NCBI RefSeq assembly: GCF_000964005.1
Contig: NZ_JXYP01000022.1
Span: 29,303-93,302 of the forward strand
Direction of reading: 5' to 3'
Source: Williamsia herbipolensis
GTDB taxonomy: Bacteria; Actinomycetota; Actinomycetes; Mycobacteriales; Mycobacteriaceae
DNA length: 64,000 nt
The notes under the pieces were generated by a model, which saw nothing but the letters and a program-made list of their open reading frames with translations, was not told the DNA's origin and did no database searches. A program made the position numbers and the translations under genes. Positions 41,433-50,568 of the stretch are shown piece after piece (the first letter of the stretch is position 1; each line of letters starts with the position of its first letter).

Positions 41433-41774
41433 TCACACGTCCTCGGCCCGGGACGCGTCGGTGTCGGCCCGCGAGAAATCGTTCGCGTCGCGCCCCTGGA
41501 GGTCGACGATGACCACGCGGAGTTCGTCGATCTCGCGGGCCAGTTTCTCGAGCGCCCAGTCGACTTCGGACTGCTTGTATCCCCGGGCCACGAGCGCGAA
41601 CCGCAGGGCGCGGACGTCGTCGCCGGAGACCCCGGCGCGCGGCAACCGGGTGAGTGTCGCGTCGCGTTCGAGCGGCGGGAGGTCCTCGCCGCGTCCGAAG
41701 ACGAACCACACCACGGCGAACACCGCACCGATGACGAGCACCATGACGACCAGGTAGAGCAAGAGGGTCTGCAC
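41433..41774 (-). CDS. DivIVA-domain membrane protein (Rv1209-like)
   Basis: A 113-residue protein. One N-terminal transmembrane helix (LLLYLVVMVLVIGAVFAVVWFV, residues 4-25) is followed by a DivIVA-type segment with the V-x-x-L-R-F-x-x-x-x-R-G-Y-x-x-x-E-V-D motif and a coiled coil (LEKLAREIDELRVVI). It resembles the small protein downstream of gpgS in M. tuberculosis. A role at the pole or septum is inferred from the domain only. Confidence 0.8.
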   Translation of the reverse strand: MQTLLLYLVVMVLVIGAVFAVVWFVFGRGEDLPPLERDATLTRLPRAGVSGDDVRALRFALVARGYKQSEVDWALEKLAREIDELRVVIVDLQGRDANDFSRADTDASRAEDV

Positions 41775-41781
41775 CGTGCGA

Positions 41782-42567
41782 TCATCCCAGACCGGATGCC
41801 GTGACCGGTCCCGACGCAGCCGACCCGGACACCACGACGGCGTCGCCGAAGGTCATCGACAACGCGCCGATCGACGACGCGAGCAGCGTGCGACCCGGCC
41901 GGAGCGCACGCAGTTCGTCGGCCATCGGGTGGTCGCCGAGCTCGAGCCGAGCGCCGCCGGGACGGGTCCGCACGCCGGCGGCACGCATGGTCCAGGGTGT
42001 CGCACGTGTGATGCCGTCGAGATGGGCGTAGGCGGTCAACGTGGTCGACGAGTCGGTGTCGGGCACGGCGACACCCTGGCGCACCCGCAGCGACAGCACG
42101 GTCGAGGAGTCGGCCCGCAGCGTCCCGGTACGGACCGGACCCCGGTGGTCGACCTTGAACGCGGCGAGCGTCTTCGGGAAGCCCCAGATGCCGCGGCCGG
42201 CCGCCAGGGTGAAGTCGCCGTCGACCGGGAGACGGTGGATGAGCGCACACGCCTCGTTGCGCATCACCGACCGGAGATCGCCGACGATCCCGCCGCGGCC
42301 GGCGTCGTGGGGACGGACCAGGAAGCAGACCCCGAACTCGTTGTACGGCCCGAGATCGCCGTCGACGTAGTCGACGAACACCAGCACGCACACCGCACGG
42401 CCGGGTCGCCACCGGACCACCGAGAGGCCGGTGTGGTCGATGGTCCGTTGCGCCGCGGCAGCCGACACCGACACCATCGCCGCGAACGCGGTCGCCGTCC
42501 GGATCTGCACCGGCATCGTGACCGTCCGGCCCGCCACCCGGTGGACGGCCTGACCCGGGGATGCCAC
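41782..42567 (-). CDS. Acetoacetate decarboxylase-family protein
   Basis: A 261-residue protein. YVDGDLGPYNEFGVCFLVRP and GRGIWGFPKTLAAFKVDHRG are signatures of the ADC-like fold; the latter includes the lysine in the family's active-site region. ADC-like proteins also include decarboxylases and hydratases of other beta-keto acids, so acetoacetate as substrate is not assured. It starts 3 bp after the upstream SDR stop and ends 7 bp before the DivIVA-like gene, so it is in an operon. It sits where M. tuberculosis has tagA. Confidence 0.75.
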   Translation of the reverse strand: MASPGQAVHRVAGRTVTMPVQIRTATAFAAMVSVSAAAAQRTIDHTGLSVVRWRPGRAVCVLVFVDYVDGDLGPYNEFGVCFLVRPHDAGRGGIVGDLRSVMRNEACALIHRLPVDGDFTLAAGRGIWGFPKTLAAFKVDHRGPVRTGTLRADSSTVLSLRVRQGVAVPDTDSSTTLTAYAHLDGITRATPWTMRAAGVRTRPGGARLELGDHPMADELRALRPGRTLLASSIGALSMTFGDAVVVSGSAASGPVTASGLG

Positions 42568-42570
42568 GCC

Positions 42571-43440
42571 TCAGCCTTCCGTCGCCGGGGCGACGACACC
42601 CCGCAACCCGTCGGCACCGAACACCGGGTCGAGCATCGACCCGTAGTCAGGACCCCGGCGCAGCATCTGACCGCCGTCGACGTTGATGACCTGACCGGTG
42701 ATCCAGGTCGACGCGTCGCCGAGGAGGAACGCGGCCAGCTCGGCGATGTCGGTGACCTCGCCGACCCGCGGCAGCGGCGTCGCCTCGCGGTAGTCGGCGC
42801 TCAGTTCCGGCGAATCGAGGACCAGCGCCACGAGTTCGGTACGTGTCAGGCCCGGTCGGATGCCGTTGACGCGGACGTTGCTCGCGCCGAGTTCGTCGGC
42901 GGCGAGCGCCACGAGGTGATCGACGGCGGACTTGGTGACCCCGTACGCCCCGAACCACCGGTGGGTGTTCGACGCGGCGATCGACGAGATGGCCACCATC
43001 GATCCACCGCCGCCCGACACCAGTTCGCGGGCGGCGTGCTTGAAGGTGTACATCGTGCCGTTGACGTTCAGGTCGACGGTGTTGCGCCAGGCGTTGCTGT
43101 CGATCTGGGTGATCGGGCCGATGGTCTCGCTGCCCCCGGCGCACGCGACGACGCCGTCGAGCCGGCCGGTGTGGCCGACCGCGGTGGCGACCGCCGCGAC
43201 GACCTGGTCCTCGTCGGTGATGTCGGCGACGGCCGCATGGACGCGACCCCCTCCGGTGATCCCCGAGGTGATCTCGTCCGCGGCCGCCTCGAGGCGGTCG
43301 CGGTTGCGTCCGACGACGGTGACCACGGCGCCGTCGGCGGCGAGCATCTCGGCGATACCGCGACCGATGCCGCTACCCCCGCCGGTGACGAGGATCGACT
43401 TTCCCCGCACGGAACCGTCACTGACAGAACCACCGGGCAT
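42571..43440 (-). CDS. Short-chain dehydrogenase/reductase
   Basis: A 289-residue classical SDR. The cofactor motif is TGGGSGIG, with ACAGG in place of NNAG, Ser in AISSIAAS, and YGVTK as the catalytic Tyr/Lys. WITGQVINVDGG is near the C-terminus. GGAGG lies 5 nt before the ATG at 43440. It is coupled to the acetoacetate-decarboxylase-like gene (3-bp gap), so both may act on the same beta-keto or hydroxy acid. Confidence 0.87.
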   Translation of the reverse strand: MPGGSVSDGSVRGKSILVTGGGSGIGRGIAEMLAADGAVVTVVGRNRDRLEAAADEITSGITGGGRVHAAVADITDEDQVVAAVATAVGHTGRLDGVVACAGGSETIGPITQIDSNAWRNTVDLNVNGTMYTFKHAARELVSGGGGSMVAISSIAASNTHRWFGAYGVTKSAVDHLVALAADELGASNVRVNGIRPGLTRTELVALVLDSPELSADYREATPLPRVGEVTDIAELAAFLLGDASTWITGQVINVDGGQMLRRGPDYGSMLDPVFGADGLRGVVAPATEG

Positions 43441-43519
43441 GCCGACCTCCATCCGTCGCAGAACTAGAACACGTTCCACTCATGGAAGCACATCCGTCGG
43501 ATCGACGGCACGGGTTGAC

Positions 43520-44533
43520 CTAGGAGGCGCGGACCTTGTCCACCGCGCGGGGCCGCAGGGTGTCCATCGGCGGTCGGTCGGCGAGGTAGACCTCGGTCGT
43601 GTGCGGCGTGAAGGTGCCGTCGGTCTCGGCGGTGAACTGCGTGAGCCCGACCCCGGAGTCGGCGATCCCGCACCGGTTCATCAGGGTGCCCACGATCTGC
43701 CTGCTCATCACCCCGAGCTCGATCAGCGGTCGGTTGCGGTGGGTGCGCACACCCAGGTTGACCTGGCCGATACCGGCCATGCCGTAGCGGTCGTAGGTGT
43801 CGACCAGCAGACCGATCTCGACGCCGTAGCCGGGCGCGAACGGCACCGCCGACAACAGTTCCCGGGTGCCTGCGTATTCACCACCCAGTGGCTGCAGCAC
43901 GGCGGTCAGATCGGGCTTGAGCGACGCCAGCAACGGACGGGCGACGAGTTCGGTGACCCGGCCGCCCCCGTTGGGGTCCTGCGCGCCACCGGTGCGCAGC
44001 GGTCGACGGTAGTAGCCCTTCACGAGCTGGATCTCGGGGTTCATCAGCAGCGGACCGAGCAACTTCGGCACGAACATCGGGTCGGGATCGATGAGGTCGG
44101 AGTCGACGAAAGCGATGAGGTCACCGGTGGTCGCGGCGATCGACCGCCACAGCACCTCACCTTTGCCCTTGACCGGCGACAGCTCGGGGACGGCCTGCTC
44201 GCGGCTGACGACCCGCGCGCCCGCGGCGATCGCACGCTCGGCGGTGGCGTCGGTGGATCCGGAGTCGAGGACGATCAGTTCGTCGACGAGGGTGCCCAGC
44301 AGCGGTCGGATCGAGGCGATCACCTCGGCGACGGTCTCCTCCTCGTTCAGCGCGGGCAGCACCACCGAGACGGTGCGGCCACGCTTGTGGGCGACGAGCT
44401 CGTCGAGGTCGAACACGGGGTGCTCGAAGGTGTGTGTCTCCGACCAGGCGAGGGTGGTCGGGTCGGCGTCGGCCGGAGCGGGCCACATCTGCGTCCCGCG
44501 TCGCGGCGCGGACCCTGTGTGCTTGGCGGTCAT
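43520..44533 (-). CDS. gpgS: Glucosyl-3-phosphoglycerate synthase (GT81)
   Basis: A 337-residue GT-A transferase. VSVVLPALNEEETVAEVI binds UDP, VDSDLIDPDP is the metal-binding DxD region, and GYGVEIGLLVDTYDRYG is the acceptor region conserved in GpgS. It transfers glucose from UDP-glucose to 3-phosphoglycerate, the first step of methylglucose lipopolysaccharide synthesis. Its ATG overlaps the folP2 stop by four bases. Together with the GH57/GT4 pair at the start of the window it points to a methylglucose lipopolysaccharide pathway. Confidence 0.95.
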   Translation of the reverse strand: MTAKHTGSAPRRGTQMWPAPADADPTTLAWSETHTFEHPVFDLDELVAHKRGRTVSVVLPALNEEETVAEVIASIRPLLGTLVDELIVLDSGSTDATAERAIAAGARVVSREQAVPELSPVKGKGEVLWRSIAATTGDLIAFVDSDLIDPDPMFVPKLLGPLLMNPEIQLVKGYYRRPLRTGGAQDPNGGGRVTELVARPLLASLKPDLTAVLQPLGGEYAGTRELLSAVPFAPGYGVEIGLLVDTYDRYGMAGIGQVNLGVRTHRNRPLIELGVMSRQIVGTLMNRCGIADSGVGLTQFTAETDGTFTPHTTEVYLADRPPMDTLRPRAVDKVRAS

Positions 44534-45441
44534 GCGAGTCCCCTGACTGTTCGTTGGGGCGGACGGGTCCCCGCTATCGCGGCGACCATGTCCACCACAC
44601 GCCGGGTGGCGGCAACCTCGTGGACCCGGAACACACGCGCGCCCTGTGCGGCGGCGAGTGCGGTCGCGGCCAGAGTTCCCTCCAGCCGGTCCTCCAGACC
44701 CACACCCAGAGTCTCCCCCACGAAATCCTTGTTGCTCAGTGCCATCAGCACCGGCCAGCCCGTATTAACGAGATTGTTCACATGCCGTAACAGGGCGAGC
44801 CCGTGGTGGGTGTTCTTGCCGAAATCGTGCGTCGGATCGATGAGGATGTCGGCGCGCGCGACCCCGGCCCGCTCGGCACGACGGGCACCGGCCACCACGT
44901 CGGTGACCACCGCGTCGACCACGTCGGGGTAGCGCACGCGGTGCGGTCGGGTGCGCGGTACCGCTCCCCCGGTGTGCGAACACACGATGCCCGCACCCGC
45001 GTCGGCGGCGGCGTGCACCAGATCGGGGTCGGTGCCCGCCCAGGTGTCGTTGATGAGGTCGGCGCCGGCCGCGCACGCGGTCACCGCGACCTCCGACCGC
45101 CAGGTGTCGACGCTGATGATGACGTCGGGGTACGCCGAGCGCACCCACTCGATGAACGGCACCACACGGTCGGCCTCCTCCGCGGCGTCGACCGCCACCC
45201 CGGGACCGGCCTTCACACCGCCGATGTCGACGAGGTCGGCGCCCTCGGCGACCACCCGGTGCACGCGGTCCATCGCGGCGTCGTCACCGAAGTCCGCACC
45301 CCGGTCGTAGAACGAGTCGGGGGTGCGGTTGACGATCGCCATCACCAGCGCCCGTCCGGTGTCGACCGGTCGGCCGCACAGGGTCGGGAACCACGACGAC
45401 GGCACCCCGAGATCGGGTGCGGCGACGGCCGCGTTGTCCAT
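44530..45441 (-). CDS. folP2: Dihydropteroate synthase paralogue FolP2
   Basis: A 303-residue TIM-barrel protein. The DHPS-like motifs are MAIVNRTPDSFYDRG and DLVDIGGVKAGPG, with ISVDTWRSEVA and INDTWAG. It belongs to the FolP2 branch seen next to gpgS and fadD6 in mycobacteria; FolP2 there lacks clear dihydropteroate synthase activity. The canonical motif would be D-I-G-G-E-S-T-R-P-G; here it is DIGGVKAGPG, so p-aminobenzoate use is doubtful. The real reaction is unknown. Confidence 0.9.
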   Translation of the reverse strand: MDNAAVAAPDLGVPSSWFPTLCGRPVDTGRALVMAIVNRTPDSFYDRGADFGDDAAMDRVHRVVAEGADLVDIGGVKAGPGVAVDAAEEADRVVPFIEWVRSAYPDVIISVDTWRSEVAVTACAAGADLINDTWAGTDPDLVHAAADAGAGIVCSHTGGAVPRTRPHRVRYPDVVDAVVTDVVAGARRAERAGVARADILIDPTHDFGKNTHHGLALLRHVNNLVNTGWPVLMALSNKDFVGETLGVGLEDRLEGTLAATALAAAQGARVFRVHEVAATRRVVDMVAAIAGTRPPQRTVRGLA

Positions 45442-45445
45442 ACGT

Positions 45446-47224
45446 CTAGTTGCGCGGGGCTTTGGCGCCCGACACGTCGTCGACGTATCCGTCGTAGTAC
45501 TCGACGTATCCGTCGGACTTGCCCGCGAGGACGTACAGCGGGTCCTCGCCGACCTCGGAGTAACCCTGATCGCGCAACTCCACCTTCATGGTCTTGAACG
45601 TCGAGGTCTGCTCGAGCTGCTCGACCACGCGCACGAACAGCGGCAGCGCGTACGAGGGCAGGGCGTCGTAGAGGTGCTTGGCCAGCTGCGACCCGTCGAG
45701 CTTGTCGCCGTTCTTCAGCGTGACCGCCGCCATGCCGGCCTTGCCGTCGGTGTCGGGGATCTCGACGCCGAACACCACCGACTGCCCGATCTGTCCGTCG
45801 GCGTCGAGCGCGCCCTCGACCTCGGTGGTCGCGACGTTCTCGCCCTTCCACCGGAAGGTGTCGCCGAGCCGGTCGACGAAGGCCACATGCGAGAAGCCCT
45901 GATCGCGCACCAGGTCGCCGGTGTTGAACCACTGGTCGCCTTCGGCGAAGGCGTCCTTGATGATCTTCTTCTCGGTCGCCTTCGGGTCGGTGTAGCCGTC
46001 GAAGGGGATGCGGTCGTTGATCTCGGAGATCAGCAGACCCGGCTCACCCTTGGCGGCCTCCATCGCGCGGCCGGCGTCGTTGCGCAACGGCTCACCGGTC
46101 TCGCCGTCGTACTGCACGATCTTGTACGGCAGCGGGCAGAAGCCGACGGTGCGCTTGACGTTGAAGATGTTGATGAACGCGAGGTTCGACTCGCTCGCCG
46201 CGTAGAACTCGACGATCCGGTCGATGCCGAAACGCTCGGCGAAGGTGTCCCAGATCTCCGCGCGCATGCCGTTGCCGACCGCGACGCGCACCGAGTGGGC
46301 CCGGTCGGTGTCCTTCTCGGGCTGCGCCAGCAGGTAGCGGCACAGCTCACCGATGTAGCAGAAGGCGGTGGCGCGGTTGAGGATGATGTCGTCCCAGAAC
46401 TTCGACGCCGAGAACTGCTTGCCGATCGCGAGACAGGCACCCGCGCCGAGCACCGACGACAGCGACACCGTCAACGCGTTGTTGTGATACAGCGGCAGAC
46501 AGGCGTACATCGTGTCGTCGTGACGCAGACGGACACCCATGCCGCCGATGCCCGACAGTCCGGTCAGCCAGCGGAAATGCGACATCACGCTGGCCTTGGG
46601 CATGCCCGTCGTGCCGGAGGTGAAGATGTAGAACGCCTTGGTCGACGCGGGCAGCGTCTCGGTGATCGAGGGGTTCTCCTGCGACAGGTCGGCCGACTTC
46701 GCGTCGAGGTCGTCGAAGGAGAGCACGTTCTTCGGGACGGCCTTCTCGGGCACCGAGTCGAGCGCCTCGCGGGCGTCGGGATCGACGACGATCACGTCGG
46801 CCTCGAGTACCCCGAGGCTGTGTTCGAGCACGGCGCCGCGCTGGTTGTAGTTCAGCATCCCGGCGACGGCGCCGAGCTTCACGATCGCGAGCATGGCGAG
46901 CACGGTGTCGGGCTTGTTCTTGGCGAGCACCCCCACCACGTCGCCGGCGACGACGCCGGAGTCGGCGAGCAGTGCCGAGTAGCGGTTGACCCGGCGGTTG
47001 CACTCGCCGTAGGTGAACGACTTGCCCTCGAAACGCAGGAACGGGCGATCGGGATGGGCCCCGGCCTTCTTCTGGAACAGGCTGCCGATCGTCATCGTGC
47101 TGGTCGGCTTGCGCAGCGCCAGCCCCGGCGCGTTGCGCAACATGACCGTCGCGTCGGAGGCCAGCCCGACGACCCCCTTGGCCATGTCCTTCAATCCGAC
47201 GCGCGAACGAGACTCAGTGCTCAC
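45446..47224 (-). CDS. fadD6: Very-long-chain acyl-CoA synthetase-type enzyme (FadD6-like)
   Basis: A 592-residue ANL-superfamily enzyme. The P-loop YIFTSGTTGMPKASVMSH and the YAASESN / FRWKGENVATTEVEG motifs are of the FATP/VLACS type. It activates fatty acids to acyl-CoA with ATP. GTG at 47224 is chosen with GGGGAG about 8 nt upstream; the longer frame above has no family similarity. It is 4 bp upstream of folP2 and so part of the fadD6-folP2-gpgS operon. Confidence 0.92.
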   Translation of the reverse strand: MSTESRSRVGLKDMAKGVVGLASDATVMLRNAPGLALRKPTSTMTIGSLFQKKAGAHPDRPFLRFEGKSFTYGECNRRVNRYSALLADSGVVAGDVVGVLAKNKPDTVLAMLAIVKLGAVAGMLNYNQRGAVLEHSLGVLEADVIVVDPDAREALDSVPEKAVPKNVLSFDDLDAKSADLSQENPSITETLPASTKAFYIFTSGTTGMPKASVMSHFRWLTGLSGIGGMGVRLRHDDTMYACLPLYHNNALTVSLSSVLGAGACLAIGKQFSASKFWDDIILNRATAFCYIGELCRYLLAQPEKDTDRAHSVRVAVGNGMRAEIWDTFAERFGIDRIVEFYAASESNLAFINIFNVKRTVGFCPLPYKIVQYDGETGEPLRNDAGRAMEAAKGEPGLLISEINDRIPFDGYTDPKATEKKIIKDAFAEGDQWFNTGDLVRDQGFSHVAFVDRLGDTFRWKGENVATTEVEGALDADGQIGQSVVFGVEIPDTDGKAGMAAVTLKNGDKLDGSQLAKHLYDALPSYALPLFVRVVEQLEQTSTFKTMKVELRDQGYSEVGEDPLYVLAGKSDGYVEYYDGYVDDVSGAKAPRN

Positions 47225-47268
47225 TAGTGCAGCTCCCCAGGGCAAAGGCGATTGGTGTCGAAGTGAGG

Positions 47269-47805
47269 TTACCGGCTGGTACACCATTCGATGGCGCGGG
47301 TCACAGAATCGGTGACCTGCAGGCGTTCGAGGGCGTGCGCGGAGACGAAACCGTCGCCCTGCAGCGTGGTCAACCACGACATCAGCGGGGCGTAGAAACC
47401 GAAGGGGTCGAGCACCACCACGGGCTTGGCGTGCATCCCGAGGTAGCCACCGGTCCAGGTCTCGAACAGCTCCTCCAACGTCCCGATGCCGCCGGGCAGC
47501 GTCACGAACGCGTCGGCGCGTTCGTCCATCAGCTGCTTGCGCTGTCGCATGGTGTCGGTGACCACGAGTTCGTCGGCGTCGGTGTCGGCGACCTCACGGT
47601 CGACCAGCGCGCGGGGGATGATCCCGACGGTCCGGCCACCCGCCCCGCGCGTACCGCGCGCGACCGCACCCATCATCGACACGTTGCCGCCGCCGGAGAC
47701 CAGGGTGTGTCCGCCCGCACCGATCGCCGCACCCACCTCCGACGCCAACGTCAGGTACCGCTCGTCGACCGGTCCCGATGCGCAGTAGACACAGATGGCG
47801 GTCAT
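47269..47805 (-). CDS. LOG-family protein 1 (cytokinin riboside monophosphate phosphoribohydrolase-like)
   Basis: A 178-residue LOG protein. VSGGGNVSMMGAVARG and the catalytic LPGGIGTLEELFETWT give the PGGxGTxxE signature. Members cleave cytokinin or purine nucleoside 5'-monophosphates, releasing the base (Rv1205 does so in M. tuberculosis, where cytokinin-derived aldehydes are toxic when the protein accumulates). Start overlaps the stop of a second LOG gene by four bases. It is 44 bp upstream of fadD6. Confidence 0.92.
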   Translation of the reverse strand: MTAICVYCASGPVDERYLTLASEVGAAIGAGGHTLVSGGGNVSMMGAVARGTRGAGGRTVGIIPRALVDREVADTDADELVVTDTMRQRKQLMDERADAFVTLPGGIGTLEELFETWTGGYLGMHAKPVVVLDPFGFYAPLMSWLTTLQGDGFVSAHALERLQVTDSVTRAIEWCTSR

Positions 47806-48617
47806 CGGGTCGAGGCCTCGATATGCGCGCCCGCACGGGTGATGATCTCGACGGTCTCGGCGACGCTGTCGGTGACGTGCAGCAGCGCGACGTCGCTCTG
47901 CGACACCGTGCCCGCGGGGACCAGCGTGCCGGTGATCCAGTCGAGCAGGCCCTGCCAGTAGTCGGCGCCGAGCAGCACGATCGGGAAGCGGGTCACCTTC
48001 TTCGTCTGGACGAGGGTGAGTGCCTCGAACAGTTCGTCCATCGTCCCGAACCCGCCGGGCAGACACACGAACGCCTGCGCGTATTTGACGAACATCGTCT
48101 TACGGGCGAAGAAGTACCGGAAGTTCACCCCGAGGTCGACCCACTCGTTGAGCGACTGTTCGAACGGCAGCTCGATACCGAGACCGATCGACCGGCCACC
48201 GGCCTGCGCCGCACCACGATTGGCCGCCTCCATCGCCCCGGGACCGCCGCCGGTGATCACCGCATAGCCCGCGGCGGCCAGCGCCCCACCGAGCTCGACC
48301 CCGAGCGCGTACTCCGGCGAGTCGGGGGTGGTTCGCGCCGACCCGAACACCGTCACCGCGGCGGCGACGTCGGACATCGCGTCGAACCCGGCGACGAACT
48401 CGGACTGGATGCGCAGGACCCGCCACGGATCGTGTTCGAGACGATTCGCGCGACGCGCCCCGTCGGGATCGACGGGGTCGGGGTCGCCGGTGTCGAGCAA
48501 CCGACGGTCGGTCGTCGACTCCATCGACTCGGGATCGAGACGCCTGCGGGTCGCGCCGGAGTAACAGAGCGGCTGGTCGTGATCGTCGGCTGACACGCCG
48601 CCGACGGTATCCGACAC
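47802..48617 (-). CDS. LOG-family protein 2 (TIGR00730 type)
   Basis: A 271-residue LOG protein with a longer N-terminal arm (about 75 residues, charged and variable). Its core reads VITGGGPGAMEAANRG and LPGGFGTMDELFEALTLVQT, the same PGGxGTxxE active site as its neighbour. It differs from LOG1 throughout and so is an ancient paralogue, not a recent copy. The four-base overlap with LOG1 shows they are translated together and they may form mixed complexes. Confidence 0.9.
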   Translation of the reverse strand: MSDTVGGVSADDHDQPLCYSGATRRRLDPESMESTTDRRLLDTGDPDPVDPDGARRANRLEHDPWRVLRIQSEFVAGFDAMSDVAAAVTVFGSARTTPDSPEYALGVELGGALAAAGYAVITGGGPGAMEAANRGAAQAGGRSIGLGIELPFEQSLNEWVDLGVNFRYFFARKTMFVKYAQAFVCLPGGFGTMDELFEALTLVQTKKVTRFPIVLLGADYWQGLLDWITGTLVPAGTVSQSDVALLHVTDSVAETVEIITRAGAHIEASTR

Positions 48618-48632
48618 CGGCGTGGAACGAGA

Positions 48633-49742
48633 TCAGGCGGGCGTGCGCAGGTGACGCCGCAGGATGTCGGTCACCTCGGTGATCTGCGCGGTCGGCACGC
48701 GCTCGTCGCGGCGGTGCGCGAGGTTCGGGTCCCCCGGACCGAGGTTGACCGCGGGGATGCCCAACGCCGCGAACCTGGCGACGTCGGTCCAGCCGTACTT
48801 GGCGCGAACACGACCACCGGCCGCCGCCACGAGCGCCTGCGCGGCGGGGTGCGACAGGCCGGGCAGGGCGCCGGGTGAGGAGTCGGTGAGTTCGAGACCG
48901 ATTCGGCCGGAGGACAACTCGGCCGCGAACACCTCACGGACGTGGTCGAGCGCGGCGTCGACGGTGCGGTCGGGGGCGAAGCGGAAGTTGACGTCGACCG
49001 ACGCGAGGTCGGGTACCACGTTCCCGGCCACACCGCCGTCGATGCGCACCGCCGAGAGCCCCTCCCGGTACTCGCATCCGTCGATGTCGATGCGACGGGG
49101 CGCATACGCCGACAATGTCGCCAGCACCCCAGACAGCGCGTGGATCGCGTTGTCGCCCATCCACGATCGCGCCGAGTGGGCGCGTGTCCCGGTGGCGGTG
49201 AGGCGCACCCGCAGTGTCCCCTGACAGCCCGCCTCGATCTGGCCCGCCGTCGGTTCGCCCAGGATCGCGACGTCACCCCGGAGCCAGTCCGGGAGTTCGC
49301 GTTCGATGAACCCGAGCCCGTTGTGGACCGCGGCGATCTCCTCGCAGTCGTAGAAGATCAACGTCAGGTCATGTGCGACATCGCTCATCGTCGCGGCGAG
49401 ATGCAGGAACACCGCGTCGCCGGACTTCATGTCGACCGTGCCGCACCCGTGCAACACATCGCCCTCGACGTCGTCGACGGTGCGGCGGCTCGGGACGTTG
49501 TCGGCGATCGGGACGGTGTCGAGGTGGCCGGCGAGGATCACCCGCGACGGCCGTCCGCGATCGGTCCGCGCCAGCACACGGTCGCCGTGGCGGAGGATCT
49601 CGAAGCCCGTGGTCTGCGCGCGCAGTGCGTGTTCGACGGCGTCGGCGAGAGCGGCCTCGTGGTGCGATTCGCTCGCGATGTCGACCAGCGCCGCGGTCAG
49701 GTCGATCGGATCGGCGGTCAGATCCAGCGCGGCGGTACCCAT
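48633..49742 (-). CDS. dapE: Succinyl-diaminopimelate desuccinylase
   Basis: A 369-residue M20-family enzyme. The metal site includes His in LAGHLDTVP, Asp in [13 protein letters not shown], and the catalytic Glu pair in YDCEEIAA. It removes succinate from N-succinyl-LL-diaminopimelate in the lysine/peptidoglycan pathway. The start at 49742 (MGTAALDL) matches the family. dapD and dapC are located 2-4 kb downstream in the window, on either strand, with an SDR, a VOC gene and an AraC gene between. Confidence 0.93.
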   Translation of the reverse strand: MGTAALDLTADPIDLTAALVDIASESHHEAALADAVEHALRAQTTGFEILRHGDRVLARTDRGRPSRVILAGHLDTVPIADNVPSRRTVDDVEGDVLHGCGTVDMKSGDAVFLHLAATMSDVAHDLTLIFYDCEEIAAVHNGLGFIERELPDWLRGDVAILGEPTAGQIEAGCQGTLRVRLTATGTRAHSARSWMGDNAIHALSGVLATLSAYAPRRIDIDGCEYREGLSAVRIDGGVAGNVVPDLASVDVNFRFAPDRTVDAALDHVREVFAAELSSGRIGLELTDSSPGALPGLSHPAAQALVAAAGGRVRAKYGWTDVARFAALGIPAVNLGPGDPNLAHRRDERVPTAQITEVTDILRRHLRTPA

Positions 49743-49833
49743 GACCGTCGAGGATACGACGATCGGTCGCCGCCGGGCCTCTGCGGCGCCGCCGCCGGGA
49801 ATAGTCGCCGTCGATCCACCCGTTGCACCGGGC

Positions 49834-50499
49834 ATGACGACTCTCGCGATCATCGGTGCAGGAGCAGGACTCGGGGCGGCAGTGGCACGCAGGTTCGGTG
49901 CCGAGGGGTTCTCGGTGGGGCTCATCTCACGCAACCAGTCGAGGGTCGACGCGCTCGCCGACACCCTCGCGAAAGACGGTGTGTCGGCACGGGGTTTCGC
50001 CGCCGACGTGCGGGATCCGGCGTCGATCGCGTCGGCTCTGGAACAGGTGACCGAGACGCTCGGGCCGATCGAGGTGCTGCAGTACAGCCCCCTGCCGCAG
50101 AAAGACTTCATGCGACCGGTGCTCGAGACGACCCCGGCCGACATGGTGGGGCCGGTCGAGTTCTCCATCTACGGACCGATCGCTGCGGTGCACCAGGTGC
50201 TGCCCGGCATGCGGTTCCTCGGCGAGAACACGGGCACCATCCTCTTCGTCAACGGCGGTTCGGCGGTCAAGCCCGGTCGGGCCGTCACCGGCACCTCGAT
50301 CGCCTTCGCCGGGCAGGCCGCCTACGCCCAACTTCTCCACGAGGAGTTGAAGCCCGAGGGTATCCATGTGTCGCAGTTGATCATCGGGGGTGCGATCTCC
50401 GCCGACGACCCGCGCAAGAGCCCCGAGGCGCTCGCCGATCACCTGTGGGTTCTGCACACCGGTCGCGACCGGTTCCGTCTGCAGGTCAGCGAGGACTGA
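49834..50499 (+). CDS. Short-chain dehydrogenase-like protein, active-site tyrosine displaced
   Basis: A 221-residue SDR-fold protein. [15 protein letters not shown] at residues 8-22 binds the cofactor. The usual NNAG strand reads [11 protein letters not shown] and the YxxxK motif is not evident; [11 protein letters not shown] stands in its place. It may thus bind a nucleotide without classical dehydrogenase chemistry. It is divergent from dapE and precedes a VOC gene by about 70 bp. Confidence 0.8.
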   Translation: MTTLAIIGAGAGLGAAVARRFGAEGFSVGLISRNQSRVDALADTLAKDGVSARGFAADVRDPASIASALEQVTETLGPIEVLQYSPLPQKDFMRPVLETTPADMVGPVEFSIYGPIAAVHQVLPGMRFLGENTGTILFVNGGSAVKPGRAVTGTSIAFAGQAAYAQLLHEELKPEGIHVSQLIIGGAISADDPRKSPEALADHLWVLHTGRDRFRLQVSED

Positions 50500-50568
50500 G
50501 CACGCTCGCGCCGATGACGTCCGAAATGTTCATGACCGCGGGGTGCGGGCGGTCCTAACGTTCGTGGC

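Noticed and set aside
45323..47227. Long open frame antisense to fadD6
   Set aside because: Same codon-bias artefact; the fadD6 strand has full ANL motifs.
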